Source of the DNA: Bradyrhizobium jicamae
Lineage (GTDB): Bacteria; Pseudomonadota; Alphaproteobacteria; Rhizobiales; Xanthobacteraceae
Reading direction: 5' to 3'
Assembly: GCF_018130215.1 (NCBI RefSeq)
Contig: NZ_JAFCKQ010000018.1
Coordinates: forward strand, 1 to 64,000
Length of the DNA stretch: 64,000 nucleotides
The notes beneath the pieces were generated by a model, which did no database searches, was not told the DNA's origin, and saw only the letters and a program-made list of their open reading frames with translations. Made by a program: the position numbers and the translations under genes. Below, piece by piece: positions 16,574 to 24,372 of the stretch. The number at the start of each line of letters is the position of its first letter. Positions within the stretch are counted from its first letter, which is position 1.

Positions 16574-17782
16574 ATGGGTTCTGAGATGACCATGGCTGCG
16601 GCGATCGAAGGCCAGACGGCCGATGCACGGGCATGGCCAACGACAGCTCGCCGCATCGCCGGCGTCGACATCTTCCATGATCTCTCCGCAGCCGAGGCGA
16701 TCTGGCGCGGCTTCGAGACATCCACCCATTCCTTCACGCCCTATCAGCGCTTCGACTTCCTTGCCGCCTGGCAACGCCAGGTCGGCGAGCGCGAGCGTCT
16801 GCGCCCGTTCATCGTCGTCGCTCACGACAGCGAACGCCGGCCGCTACTGCTGCTGCCGCTCGCGATCGAATCCGGTTGGGGCGCGCAGCGCGCGAGCTTC
16901 ATGGGCGGCAAGCACGCAACCTTCAACATGGCGCTGTGCGACAAGGACTTTGCTGCCAACGCCACCGAAGCGGACCTTTCCGCACTGGTCGGCTTGATCG
17001 CCGAGCGCTCGCGCGTCGATGCGCTGGCGCTGCATCAGCAGCCGCTGCGCTGGCAGGACCAGCCGAACCCGCTGGCGCTGCTGCCGCACCAGCCCTCGGT
17101 AAACGATTGCCCGCTGCTGGTGATGGAGCCGGGCGCGGCGCCCGCGACATTGATCAGCAATTCGTTCCGCAGCCGGCTGAAGGGCAAGGCACGCAAGTTG
17201 CAGCTGCTGCCCGGCTTCCGCTATTACATCGCGACCGAGAGCGCCGACATCAGCCGGCTGCTCGACTGGTTCTTCCGCGTCAAGCCGCAGCGGATGGCCG
17301 AGCAGAAGCTGCCGGACGTGTTCGCCGAGCCCGGCGTCGAGCAGTTCATCCGTGCCGCCTGCCTGACGCCGCTCGGCGACGGCCCCCGCCATGTCATCGA
17401 CATCCATGCGCTGGAGTGCGACGAGGAAGTGATCGCGATCTTCGCCGGCGTCGCCGACGGCCATCGCTTCTCGATGATGTTCAACACCTACACGATGTCG
17501 GGCAACTCGAAATACAGTCCCGGCCTGATCCTGATGCGCGACATGATCGATCGCCATGCCGGCGAGAACTACCGCGCGTTCGATCTCGGCATCGGGGCGG
17601 ACGAGTACAAGCGGCTATTCTGCAAGGATGATGAGGCGATCTTCGACAGCTTCATCCCGCTCAGCCTGCGCGGACGGTTGGCCGCCAGCACCATGTCGAG
17701 CCTCAATCGCACCAAGCGCGCGGTCAAGCACAACGCGGCCCTGCTCGAGATCGCGCAGAATCTGCGCAGCATGTTCCGCTGA
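16574..17782 (+). CDS. CelD/BcsL-type GNAT acetyltransferase
   Basis: 402-residue protein of the BioF2-like acetyltransferase group found in cellulose and exopolysaccharide loci. Features are FTPYQRFDFLAAWQRQVGE near residue 55, SNSFRSRLKGKARKLQLLPG in the middle, a DWFFRVKPQRMAEQK helix, and the acyl-CoA site region FNTYTMSGNSKYSPGLILMRDMID followed by FDLGIGADEYKRLFCKD. It probably acylates a polysaccharide or lipid-linked intermediate. An in-frame ATG at 16589 is an alternative start; neither has a strong ribosome site. The divergent partner is the deacetylase-fold gene. Confidence 0.83.
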   Translation: MGSEMTMAAAIEGQTADARAWPTTARRIAGVDIFHDLSAAEAIWRGFETSTHSFTPYQRFDFLAAWQRQVGERERLRPFIVVAHDSERRPLLLLPLAIESGWGAQRASFMGGKHATFNMALCDKDFAANATEADLSALVGLIAERSRVDALALHQQPLRWQDQPNPLALLPHQPSVNDCPLLVMEPGAAPATLISNSFRSRLKGKARKLQLLPGFRYYIATESADISRLLDWFFRVKPQRMAEQKLPDVFAEPGVEQFIRAACLTPLGDGPRHVIDIHALECDEEVIAIFAGVADGHRFSMMFNTYTMSGNSKYSPGLILMRDMIDRHAGENYRAFDLGIGADEYKRLFCKDDEAIFDSFIPLSLRGRLAASTMSSLNRTKRAVKHNAALLEIAQNLRSMFR

Positions 17783-17786
17783 CGCC

Positions 17787-18722
17787 TCAGGCCTGCTCGC
17801 TCGATGCATCCCGCCCGTTCGGCACGCCGAGCCGCATCATTGCGTCGAACACCAGCGAGGCGGCGGGCGACAGCCTTCGTTTCCGGAGCTTGATCAGGCC
17901 GTAGCTCTCCAGCATCAGCCGGTCTCGAATGCGCAGTCTCCGGAAGCGCTGCGGATCGACCAAATCGAAAACCAGCATCGGGACCGGCACGATGGCGTCG
18001 ATCCCCGCCGCGATGCCGACCGATGCGAGAAACGACTCGGTGTTGATGATGCGGCGAGGCGGTGTGACGCCACGGCTGTAGAACAGGCGCTCCAGCGCCT
18101 GGCGCATGAAGGATTCTCGCGGCTGGCAAATCCACTGCTGGTCGGCCATCTCCTCGAGATCGACAATCTCGCGGCAGCCCAATGGATGCTCGGCACGAAC
18201 GAGCAGCGCGGCCTCCTCAGCCCCGATCTCGTGATAGTCGAATTGACGCGGGTCGACGTCGGCGGGAATCCGGGCGACGACAAAATCGAACTCCAGCGCG
18301 AGCAGACGCTCGACGAGCGGCGGGCTGGTGCTGACATCCAGCGAGATATTGACCCGGTCAAGCTTCTTGCCGAGATACTGGATGACGTCGATGACGAGGT
18401 CTTCGCAGGCTTTGGCCACAGTTCCGACGGAGACCGTGCCGAGTTCGCCCGACCGGTAGCCGGCGAATTCGTCGGTTACCTGATCAAGGTCGGCCAGCAC
18501 GCTCTTGCCGCCCCGGACCAGGATCGCACCGTAGGCGGTTGGCTCGACGCCGCGTGCCGTGCGCTCGAACAGCGGAACCCGCGCCAGGGCCTCGATCTCG
18601 GCCAGCATCTTCGATGCCGCAGATTGGGTAATGTTCAGGCGCTCCGCAGCCAGTTGCAGCTTGCGCTCGCTGTCGAGCGCGACCAGGAGGCGGAGCTGAC
18701 GTAATTTGAGATCCCTGATCAC
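17787..18722 (-). CDS. LysR-type transcriptional regulator
   Basis: 311 residues. The N-terminal winged HTH has the LysR pattern LRQLRLLVALDSERKLQLAAERLNITQSAASKMLAEIEALARVPLFERTARGVEPTAYG over residues 5-63. The substrate-binding domain follows from about residue 95. A GTG start at 18722 with an AGAAGGG ribosome site fits the family start; the longer frame upstream adds unrelated residues. It is divergent from an MFS transporter, with an unusual 16-bp repeat array between them, so it very likely regulates that transporter. Confidence 0.9.
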   Translation of the reverse strand: MIRDLKLRQLRLLVALDSERKLQLAAERLNITQSAASKMLAEIEALARVPLFERTARGVEPTAYGAILVRGGKSVLADLDQVTDEFAGYRSGELGTVSVGTVAKACEDLVIDVIQYLGKKLDRVNISLDVSTSPPLVERLLALEFDFVVARIPADVDPRQFDYHEIGAEEAALLVRAEHPLGCREIVDLEEMADQQWICQPRESFMRQALERLFYSRGVTPPRRIINTESFLASVGIAAGIDAIVPVPMLVFDLVDPQRFRRLRIRDRLMLESYGLIKLRKRRLSPAASLVFDAMMRLGVPNGRDASSEQA

Positions 18723-18955
18723 GGCCCTTCTGCTCTCGTCGTCTGAGCATGATCCTTGCCGTTGCCCGGCAAGGTTCCGGCCGTCATGCCGCGATGCACC
18801 ATGACCATTTCGCCATGGCTGCATTCCCAAATGCCATTAGTCACCGGTCCCTCGATTACACAACAATGAACGCGTTGCTTGCAAGGGCAAGCGAGCGGTA
18901 CCGTCGGCTGCATGCGTGCGGCCGCCGACGACGCCGTCTCGCCGCGCGCCCGGCC

Positions 18956-19019
18956 AATGACAAGCCGGGCAAATGAAAATCCGGGCAAACGACAATCCGG
19001 GCCAATGACAATATGAGGG
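18956..19019. repeat. 16-bp tandem repeats between LysR and MFS genes
   Basis: Four consecutive 16-nt units at 18956, 18972, 18988 and 19004. The first three differ by 1-3 bases around the consensus aatgacaatccgggca; the fourth keeps aatgacaat and then diverges into the ribosome site of the MFS gene. The phase is exact with no gaps. Such direct repeats may be a multi-site operator. Confidence 0.8.
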
Positions 19020-19028
19020 ATGGGAACG

Positions 19029-20357
19029 ATGATTGATGATGTCGAGAAGCGCGCAATCGGAAAGATCATGCGGCGGCTGATCCCGTTTCTCATCCTGTGT
19101 TACTTCGTAGCCTATCTCGATCGCGTCAATGTCGGCTTCGCCAAGCTGCACATGAACGAATCGCTCGGACTGAGCGAAGCCGCGTACGGGCTCGGTGCCG
19201 GCCTCTTCTTCATCGGATACTTCTTCTTCGAAGTGCCCTCCAACATCCTGCTGGAGCGTTTCGGCGCGCGGCGCTGGATCGCGCGCATCATGATCAGCTG
19301 GGGCATCGTCTCTGCGGCATTTGCCTTCATCCCGTCGATGTCGGCGGCGAGCGGCCTGTCGAGCGAATGGATCTTCTATTTCCTCCGTCTGCTGCTCGGC
19401 GCCTGCGAGGCCGGCTTCTTTCCAGGCATCATATTTTATCTGACGCTGTGGTTCCCGGCGGTGTATCGGGCCCGCGTCATCAGCCTGTTCATGCTGGCGA
19501 TCCCGATCTCGAGCATCGTCGGGTCGCCGATCTCGGGACTGCTGCTCAACCTGTCGGGGCTGAGCCTGCAAGGCTGGCAATGGCTGTTCATCTGCGAAGC
19601 GCTGCCGTCGATCCTGGTCGGCTTCGCCGTCCTGATCTTCCTGCCCGACTTCCCGCGCCAGGCCCATTGGCTGCAACCGGACGAGATCAACTGGGTTCAG
19701 AGCACGCTCGAACTGGAGCGGAAGCGAACGGTGGATCACGAGCATATTTCGGTGCTCCAGGCGCTGACCGACCTGCGCATCCTCGCCTGCGCGGTGGTGT
19801 ATTTCTGCCTCAACGCGGCGAGTTACGGCGTCGCATTCTTCCTTCCCACCATCATCAAGGCGTTCGGCGTCACGGACACCCAGACCGGACTGATCGCGGC
19901 GCTCCCCTTCGTATTCGGCGCGATCGGCATGGTGCTGCTCGGCAGGCATTCCGACCACACCGGCGAGCGAAAGATGCACGTCGCCGGGGCGCTGATCCTG
20001 GCCGCTGTCGGAATCGGCCTCGCCGGGCTGGTGTCGAGCCCGGTGTTGATCGTGGGCCTGCTCTGCCTCGCCCAGATCGGCGTCTCAGCAGTACCGCCGA
20101 TGTTCTGGCCGATGCCGGCGGGCATGCTGACCGGCGCCTCGGCCGCCGCCGGAATCGCCGCCATCAATTCGCTCGGCAATCTGTCGGGCTTCGCCGGTCC
20201 CTTCGCGATGGGATATCTGAAGGATCTGACCGGCGGATTCACAGCCGGGCTGCTGCTGCTCGCCCTGATGGGCCTGATCGGCGCGCTCGTCGCGATCAGG
20301 CTGCGGATCGATCCATTGCTCGAGCGGAGCGCGCGTGAGCCGGTTATGGCGCACTGA
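19029..20357 (+). CDS. MFS transporter, anion:cation symporter (ACS) type
   Basis: 442-residue inner-membrane permease with about 12 hydrophobic helices. The early LIPFLILCYFVAYLDRVNVGFA motif and the loop ERFGARRWIARIMISWG between helices 2 and 3 match the ACS family (organic-anion/proton symporters such as tartrate, phthalate or galactonate carriers). The central loop PDFPRQAHWLQPDEINWVQ is also family-typical. ATG 19029 has GAGGGA 8 nt upstream; an earlier ATG at 19020 overlaps that site. The divergent LysR gene suggests substrate induction. The substrate is unknown. Confidence 0.9.
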   Translation: MIDDVEKRAIGKIMRRLIPFLILCYFVAYLDRVNVGFAKLHMNESLGLSEAAYGLGAGLFFIGYFFFEVPSNILLERFGARRWIARIMISWGIVSAAFAFIPSMSAASGLSSEWIFYFLRLLLGACEAGFFPGIIFYLTLWFPAVYRARVISLFMLAIPISSIVGSPISGLLLNLSGLSLQGWQWLFICEALPSILVGFAVLIFLPDFPRQAHWLQPDEINWVQSTLELERKRTVDHEHISVLQALTDLRILACAVVYFCLNAASYGVAFFLPTIIKAFGVTDTQTGLIAALPFVFGAIGMVLLGRHSDHTGERKMHVAGALILAAVGIGLAGLVSSPVLIVGLLCLAQIGVSAVPPMFWPMPAGMLTGASAAAGIAAINSLGNLSGFAGPFAMGYLKDLTGGFTAGLLLLALMGLIGALVAIRLRIDPLLERSAREPVMAH

Positions 20358-20380
20358 GTGGCATTTGCTCGCGGGACGGG

Positions 20381-22702
20381 TCAGGCGGCCACGCCCCGCG
20401 GGCCCGGCACGACGGTATCCGGCTTTACGGACGGCTTGGTCAGCATCGTCACCTCGGAGAAGCCCGCGGCCCTGAGCTGATCGACCATCAGCAGGCGCGC
20501 ATCCTGCGCCATCGCGGCGTCCGGCACGACCACGGCCTGCGCTCCGGCGGTCAAGAGCTCCGCCGGCAGGTCGACGGCCGAGCCGGCGTCGAGCAGCACG
20601 TGGTCGTAGACCCTGAGCAAGGCATCGATCGCGAGTGTCAGCCGCGGCGACTGCAGATGTGCGCGGTCGAAGCCGGGACGTCCCGCGCTGACCAGCTGCA
20701 CGCGCGAGAGCCGGTCCTTGGTGATGATCTGCGCAAACGAGGCGTCACCCTCCATCAGCTCGGCGAGCCCCGGCGCGGCCGGATCGACCGAGGCCGCCGT
20801 CAGCGCCGGTGACGACGCGACGAGATCGATCAACACGACCTTGGCCTGACGCGCCATCAGGCGGGCCAGCGCCAGCGCGGTCAGCGTGACACTCTCGCCA
20901 TCAGCGGTGCCGAGGATCGTGATCTTGTGGGCGGCGGCACCGGCCCCGACGAGGCGCGTCGCAAGCTCTTCGATCTCGTCGGCCGGCGGCGCAGGCGCCA
21001 GCGGCGGCGCGCTGACGGCCGGTTCGCGCGCAACCACAGGCTCCGGCGTCAGTGCCGGCTCGGACATCAGCTCCGGCTCGGGCGCCAGTTCCGGCTCGGG
21101 CATCAGCTCCGGTTCCGGCTCCGGCTCGTTCGCGACCATGGTCTCCATCACAGGTTCGCGTCGGCGGACCGTTGCCGCAACCGGTGCGAAAGCACGGGCG
21201 ACCGCTGACGGTGCAGAGATGCGCAGCAGCTCGCCGGTGATGATGATTCCCGACGACAGCAAGAGCGTCGCCAGGGTTGCGATCAGCACGATCGGCAGCT
21301 TCTTCGGATAGGCCGGCGTGTTCGAGACGGAGGCGCGCGAGATGATGCGGCCGTCGGTCGGTGCCGCCTCGATGTTCTCGCGGGCGGTCGCCTCGCGATA
21401 TTTGGCAAGATAGGTTTCAAGCAGGTCGCGCTGCGCCTTGGCCTCGCGCTCCAGCGCCCGCAGCTGCACGTCCTGGCCGTTGCTCGACGAGGCCTGCTTC
21501 TTCACCTGATCGAGGCTCGCGGACAATGCGTCGACCCGGCCGCCGGCGACACGGGCGTCATTCTCCAGCGAGCGCGAGATTTTCGCCGCTTCCTCGCGCA
21601 ACTGGCGGTCGAGATCCGCGACCTGCGCCTTCAGCTCCTTGATGCGAGGATGATTGTCCAGCAAGGTCGAGGATTGTTCGGCGAGCTGCGCGCGCAGCGT
21701 GCCGCGCTGCTCGGCGAGCCTGCGGATCAGCTCGGAATTGAGCACTTCCGAGGCCTCGATCGGCTTGCCGCTCTGGAGCATCTCCCGGATCAGCCGTGCC
21801 TTGGTCTCGGCGTCCGCCTTCAGCGCACGGGCGTTGTTGAGCTGCGTGTTCAGCTCACCCATCTGCTGGTTGGACAGCGTGGTGTTGTTGGTGCCCATGA
21901 ACAGGCTCGACTTCGAGCGGAAATCCTCGGCTCGCGATTCGGCCTCCGACACCTTCTTGCGCAGATTGTCGATCTCGCCCGCCAGCCAGGCGCTGGCGGC
22001 CTTGGCCTGATCCTGCCGCGCCGCCTGCTGCAGCACGAGATAGCCGTCTGCGATCGAATTGGTCACACGCGCGGCAAGGTCGGGATCCTGCGACTGGAAT
22101 TCGATGACGATGACGCGCGACTTGTCGACCGCGTAGGCCTGCAGGCGGTCATAATAGGCATCGAGCACCCGTTCTTCCGGGGTCAGCGAGAACGGATCAC
22201 GGCCGATGCCGAACAGCGCCAGCAGGGATTTCAACGGCGAGAAGCCCCGCAGCACCGGATCGAACTCCGGAAGCTCGGCGAGCTTGTTCTTCTTGATGAT
22301 ATCGCGGGCGAGGTCGCGCGACAGCAACAGCTGCACCTGGCTGGTGACAGCCTCGGCATCCATCGAGGTGCGCTCCTGATCGCGCTCGCCGTTCGGCCGC
22401 AGGAAGGCGTTCTCGCGATTATCGACCAGGATGCGCGCTTCGGACTTGTAGCGCGGAGTGACGACATTGACCGCGGCCAGCGACAGCGCGAACACCAGGA
22501 TGGTGGGAACGATGATCCAGCCCCGCTTGCGCCGTAACGCGCTGCCAAGCGAGCTCAGATCGAGATCGGCCGCTCCGGATGATGCAACCGCCTTGGCGGG
22601 AACGGGCTCGGCAAATGCCTCCGCGACAACGGGTGCCGATTTCGGCAGCGCCCGTTGCGCGACGGTCTTTTCCCCAAGCTTACGCCACAACGCAAAGCGC
22701 AT
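20381..22702 (-). CDS. Wzz/GumC-type exopolysaccharide co-polymerase with degenerate tyrosine-kinase domain
   Basis: 773 residues. The Wzz chain-length domain includes TM1 at ~62-81, a periplasmic region with VTPRYKSEARILVDN and long coiled coil (~200-420), a GNVR-like PTDGRIISRASVSNTPAYPKK segment, and TM2 at ~466-488. A Glu-Pro repeat linker follows (~522-552), then a cytoplasmic MinD/BY-kinase-like domain (~590-773). In that domain the Walker A is ILGTADGESVT with no Lys-Ser/Thr, and Walker A' and B (VVLIDLVASS, HVLLDAGSA) have lost key Asp residues; no Tyr cluster ends the protein. Chain-length control is probable and kinase activity is not. Start 22702 has GGGAGA 5 nt upstream. Confidence 0.87.
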   Translation of the reverse strand: MRFALWRKLGEKTVAQRALPKSAPVVAEAFAEPVPAKAVASSGAADLDLSSLGSALRRKRGWIIVPTILVFALSLAAVNVVTPRYKSEARILVDNRENAFLRPNGERDQERTSMDAEAVTSQVQLLLSRDLARDIIKKNKLAELPEFDPVLRGFSPLKSLLALFGIGRDPFSLTPEERVLDAYYDRLQAYAVDKSRVIVIEFQSQDPDLAARVTNSIADGYLVLQQAARQDQAKAASAWLAGEIDNLRKKVSEAESRAEDFRSKSSLFMGTNNTTLSNQQMGELNTQLNNARALKADAETKARLIREMLQSGKPIEASEVLNSELIRRLAEQRGTLRAQLAEQSSTLLDNHPRIKELKAQVADLDRQLREEAAKISRSLENDARVAGGRVDALSASLDQVKKQASSSNGQDVQLRALEREAKAQRDLLETYLAKYREATARENIEAAPTDGRIISRASVSNTPAYPKKLPIVLIATLATLLLSSGIIITGELLRISAPSAVARAFAPVAATVRRREPVMETMVANEPEPEPELMPEPELAPEPELMSEPALTPEPVVAREPAVSAPPLAPAPPADEIEELATRLVGAGAAAHKITILGTADGESVTLTALALARLMARQAKVVLIDLVASSPALTAASVDPAAPGLAELMEGDASFAQIITKDRLSRVQLVSAGRPGFDRAHLQSPRLTLAIDALLRVYDHVLLDAGSAVDLPAELLTAGAQAVVVPDAAMAQDARLLMVDQLRAAGFSEVTMLTKPSVKPDTVVPGPRGVAA
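21060..21113. repeat. 18-bp tandem repeat encoding Glu-Pro-rich linker
   Basis: Three 18-nt units (21060, 21078, 21096) with a shorter partial unit after them. Each encodes a six-residue Pro-Glu-Pro-Glu-Leu-Met/Ala module in the Wzz-like protein. The copy number may vary between strains by slippage, changing linker length in frame. Confidence 0.75.
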
Positions 22703-22884
22703 TGCATTCTCCCGCGGACGCCGCGACTCCACCACAACCGGGGTGATCACACTCCATTAAGGTTGCCGCTGGGTTAATCCTGCGCTGCCAACGCGCAAGA
22801 CATCCGTAGCAGCACGGACGCCGTCATCCTTTGTTAACCATGAGTGCCGTTAATCGAGGCTGATATCTTCCAGGATTCCTTGCA

Positions 22885-23112
22885 ATGCGCGGCACGCGCA
22901 CCGTCATCGTCGACCTGATCGCTGCACTCGGCTTGTCGGGCTGCATGGGCCGGACCACGCCGTTCGCCGTCGATCCCGGCCTTGCCTACGGTCTGCCCTA
23001 CGCTGCGCCTGTCGCCAATGCCGAGCCCGCGCCAGGCGACAGCGCCTACCATCTGGATGCCGGCGACAAGCTCGGCGCCGACACCGCGTTCGTCGGCGGG
23101 CGCTGGTTCTGA
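22885..23112 (+). pseudogene. truncated Wza/GumB-type polysaccharide export lipoprotein
   Basis: 75-codon frame. It starts with a lipoprotein signal (LGLSGC, lipobox Cys at 20), a short Pro/Ala stretch, and then AYHLDAGDKL, which matches the beginning of the Poly_export domain (Y-x-L-x-x-G-D-x-L). Immediately after that the sequence diverges and stops (GADTAFVGGRWF). The rest of a ~190-250-residue exporter is absent, as the glycosyltransferase starts 3 nt later. I read this as a deletion remnant. A genuine small lipoprotein cannot be excluded. Confidence 0.6.
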
Positions 23113-23115
23113 TCG

Positions 23116-24255
23116 ATGGCGCAAGCGCAGAATCAGGACCAGCCGCTCCGCATCCTGCACGTCGTCCGCGCGCCGGTCGGCGGAATCTTCCGTCACATCC
23201 TCGACGTCGCCAATGGCCAGATCGAGCGCGGTCATCATGTCGGCATCGTCGCCGACAGCCTCACGGGCGGCACCCGCGCCGACGCGGCGCTCGCCGAGAT
23301 CGCGCCGCGCCTCAAGCTCGGCGTGCACCGCGTCGCGATCCGACGCGAGCCGCGTTTCGCCGATGCCGCGGTCTGGGGACATATCGTGCGCCTGATCTGG
23401 CAGATGAAGCCGGACGTGCTGCACGGCCACGGCGCCAAGGCCGGCGCCTATGTCCGCCTGCGGCCCCGCTCGAAGAAGACGATTCGGGTCTATACGCCGC
23501 ATGGCGGCTCGCTGCACTACCCGCTCGAAACGATGAAGGGCCGGTTCTACAGCCAGCTCGAGCGCACGCTGAAGGACAGCACCGATCTGTTCCTGTTCGA
23601 GAGCGCGTTCGCTCGCAACACCTATCAGCGAACCGTCGGCGTGCCGAGCGGGCTGGTGCACTGCGTGTTCAACGGTGTGACTTCCGACGAATTCGAGCCT
23701 GTGCCCACGGCCGACGACGCCACCGACATCGCCTATGTCGGCGAGTTCAGGCACATCAAGGGCGCCGACCTGCTGATCGACGCGGTGGCGAAGCTGCGCG
23801 GCGACGGCAAGCCGGTGACGCTGACGCTGGGCGGCGATGGCGAGGAAACCGAGAAGCTGAAGGCGCAGGTCAAGCGGCTGGCGCTCGACGACGCGGTTCG
23901 CTTCATCGGTCACGTCAAGGCGCGTTACGGCTTCTCCAAGGGCCGCCTGCTGGTGGTGCCGTCACGCGGCGATTCGATGCCTTACGTGGTGATCGAGGCG
24001 GCCGCCGCCGGTGTTCCCATGATTGCCGCCAATGTCGGAGGCATCCCGGAAATCTTCGACGTCAACACCGACGCGCTGTTCGCGCCGAGCAACGCGGCCG
24101 CGATGGCCGACGCCATCAAGGCTGCACTCGACAATCCCGCAGTCACCGCGGCCCGGGCCGCCAGGCTCCGTGAACGCATCTCGCAGCATTTCTCGCAGGG
24201 AGCGATGGTCGAGGGCGTGCTGGGCGGCTATCGCGACGCGTTTGCCAAACGTTAA
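23116..24255 (+). CDS. GT4-family glycosyltransferase
   Basis: 379-residue cytoplasmic glycosyltransferase of the GT-B fold. The N-terminal domain begins RILHVVRAPVGGIFRHILDVANGQ, with HGHGAKAGAYVRLR in the acceptor half. The C-terminal donor domain shows VGEFRHIKGADLLIDAV, GDGEETEKLKAQVKRL and the E-x7-E type motif in MPYVVIEAAAAGVPMIAANVGG. It would transfer a nucleotide-activated sugar to a lipid-linked acceptor. It is placed between an exporter remnant and the initiating transferase, so it belongs to the exopolysaccharide cluster. Confidence 0.92.
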   Translation: MAQAQNQDQPLRILHVVRAPVGGIFRHILDVANGQIERGHHVGIVADSLTGGTRADAALAEIAPRLKLGVHRVAIRREPRFADAAVWGHIVRLIWQMKPDVLHGHGAKAGAYVRLRPRSKKTIRVYTPHGGSLHYPLETMKGRFYSQLERTLKDSTDLFLFESAFARNTYQRTVGVPSGLVHCVFNGVTSDEFEPVPTADDATDIAYVGEFRHIKGADLLIDAVAKLRGDGKPVTLTLGGDGEETEKLKAQVKRLALDDAVRFIGHVKARYGFSKGRLLVVPSRGDSMPYVVIEAAAAGVPMIAANVGGIPEIFDVNTDALFAPSNAAAMADAIKAALDNPAVTAARAARLRERISQHFSQGAMVEGVLGGYRDAFAKR

Positions 24256-24372
24256 CCATTTTTTGCACGCGTAACCGTTTCTTCCGAATTGTCCCGCTAT
24301 CTCCCGCCCTGGGGGAATTTCGCCCTGCACTCGCATGCCTATCTGCATGCGCAGGAATGGACGTGGACACAC

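Noticed and set aside
18956..19019. CRISPR array
   Set aside because: Repeats are 16 bp and directly adjacent with no spacers; there are no cas genes in the window.
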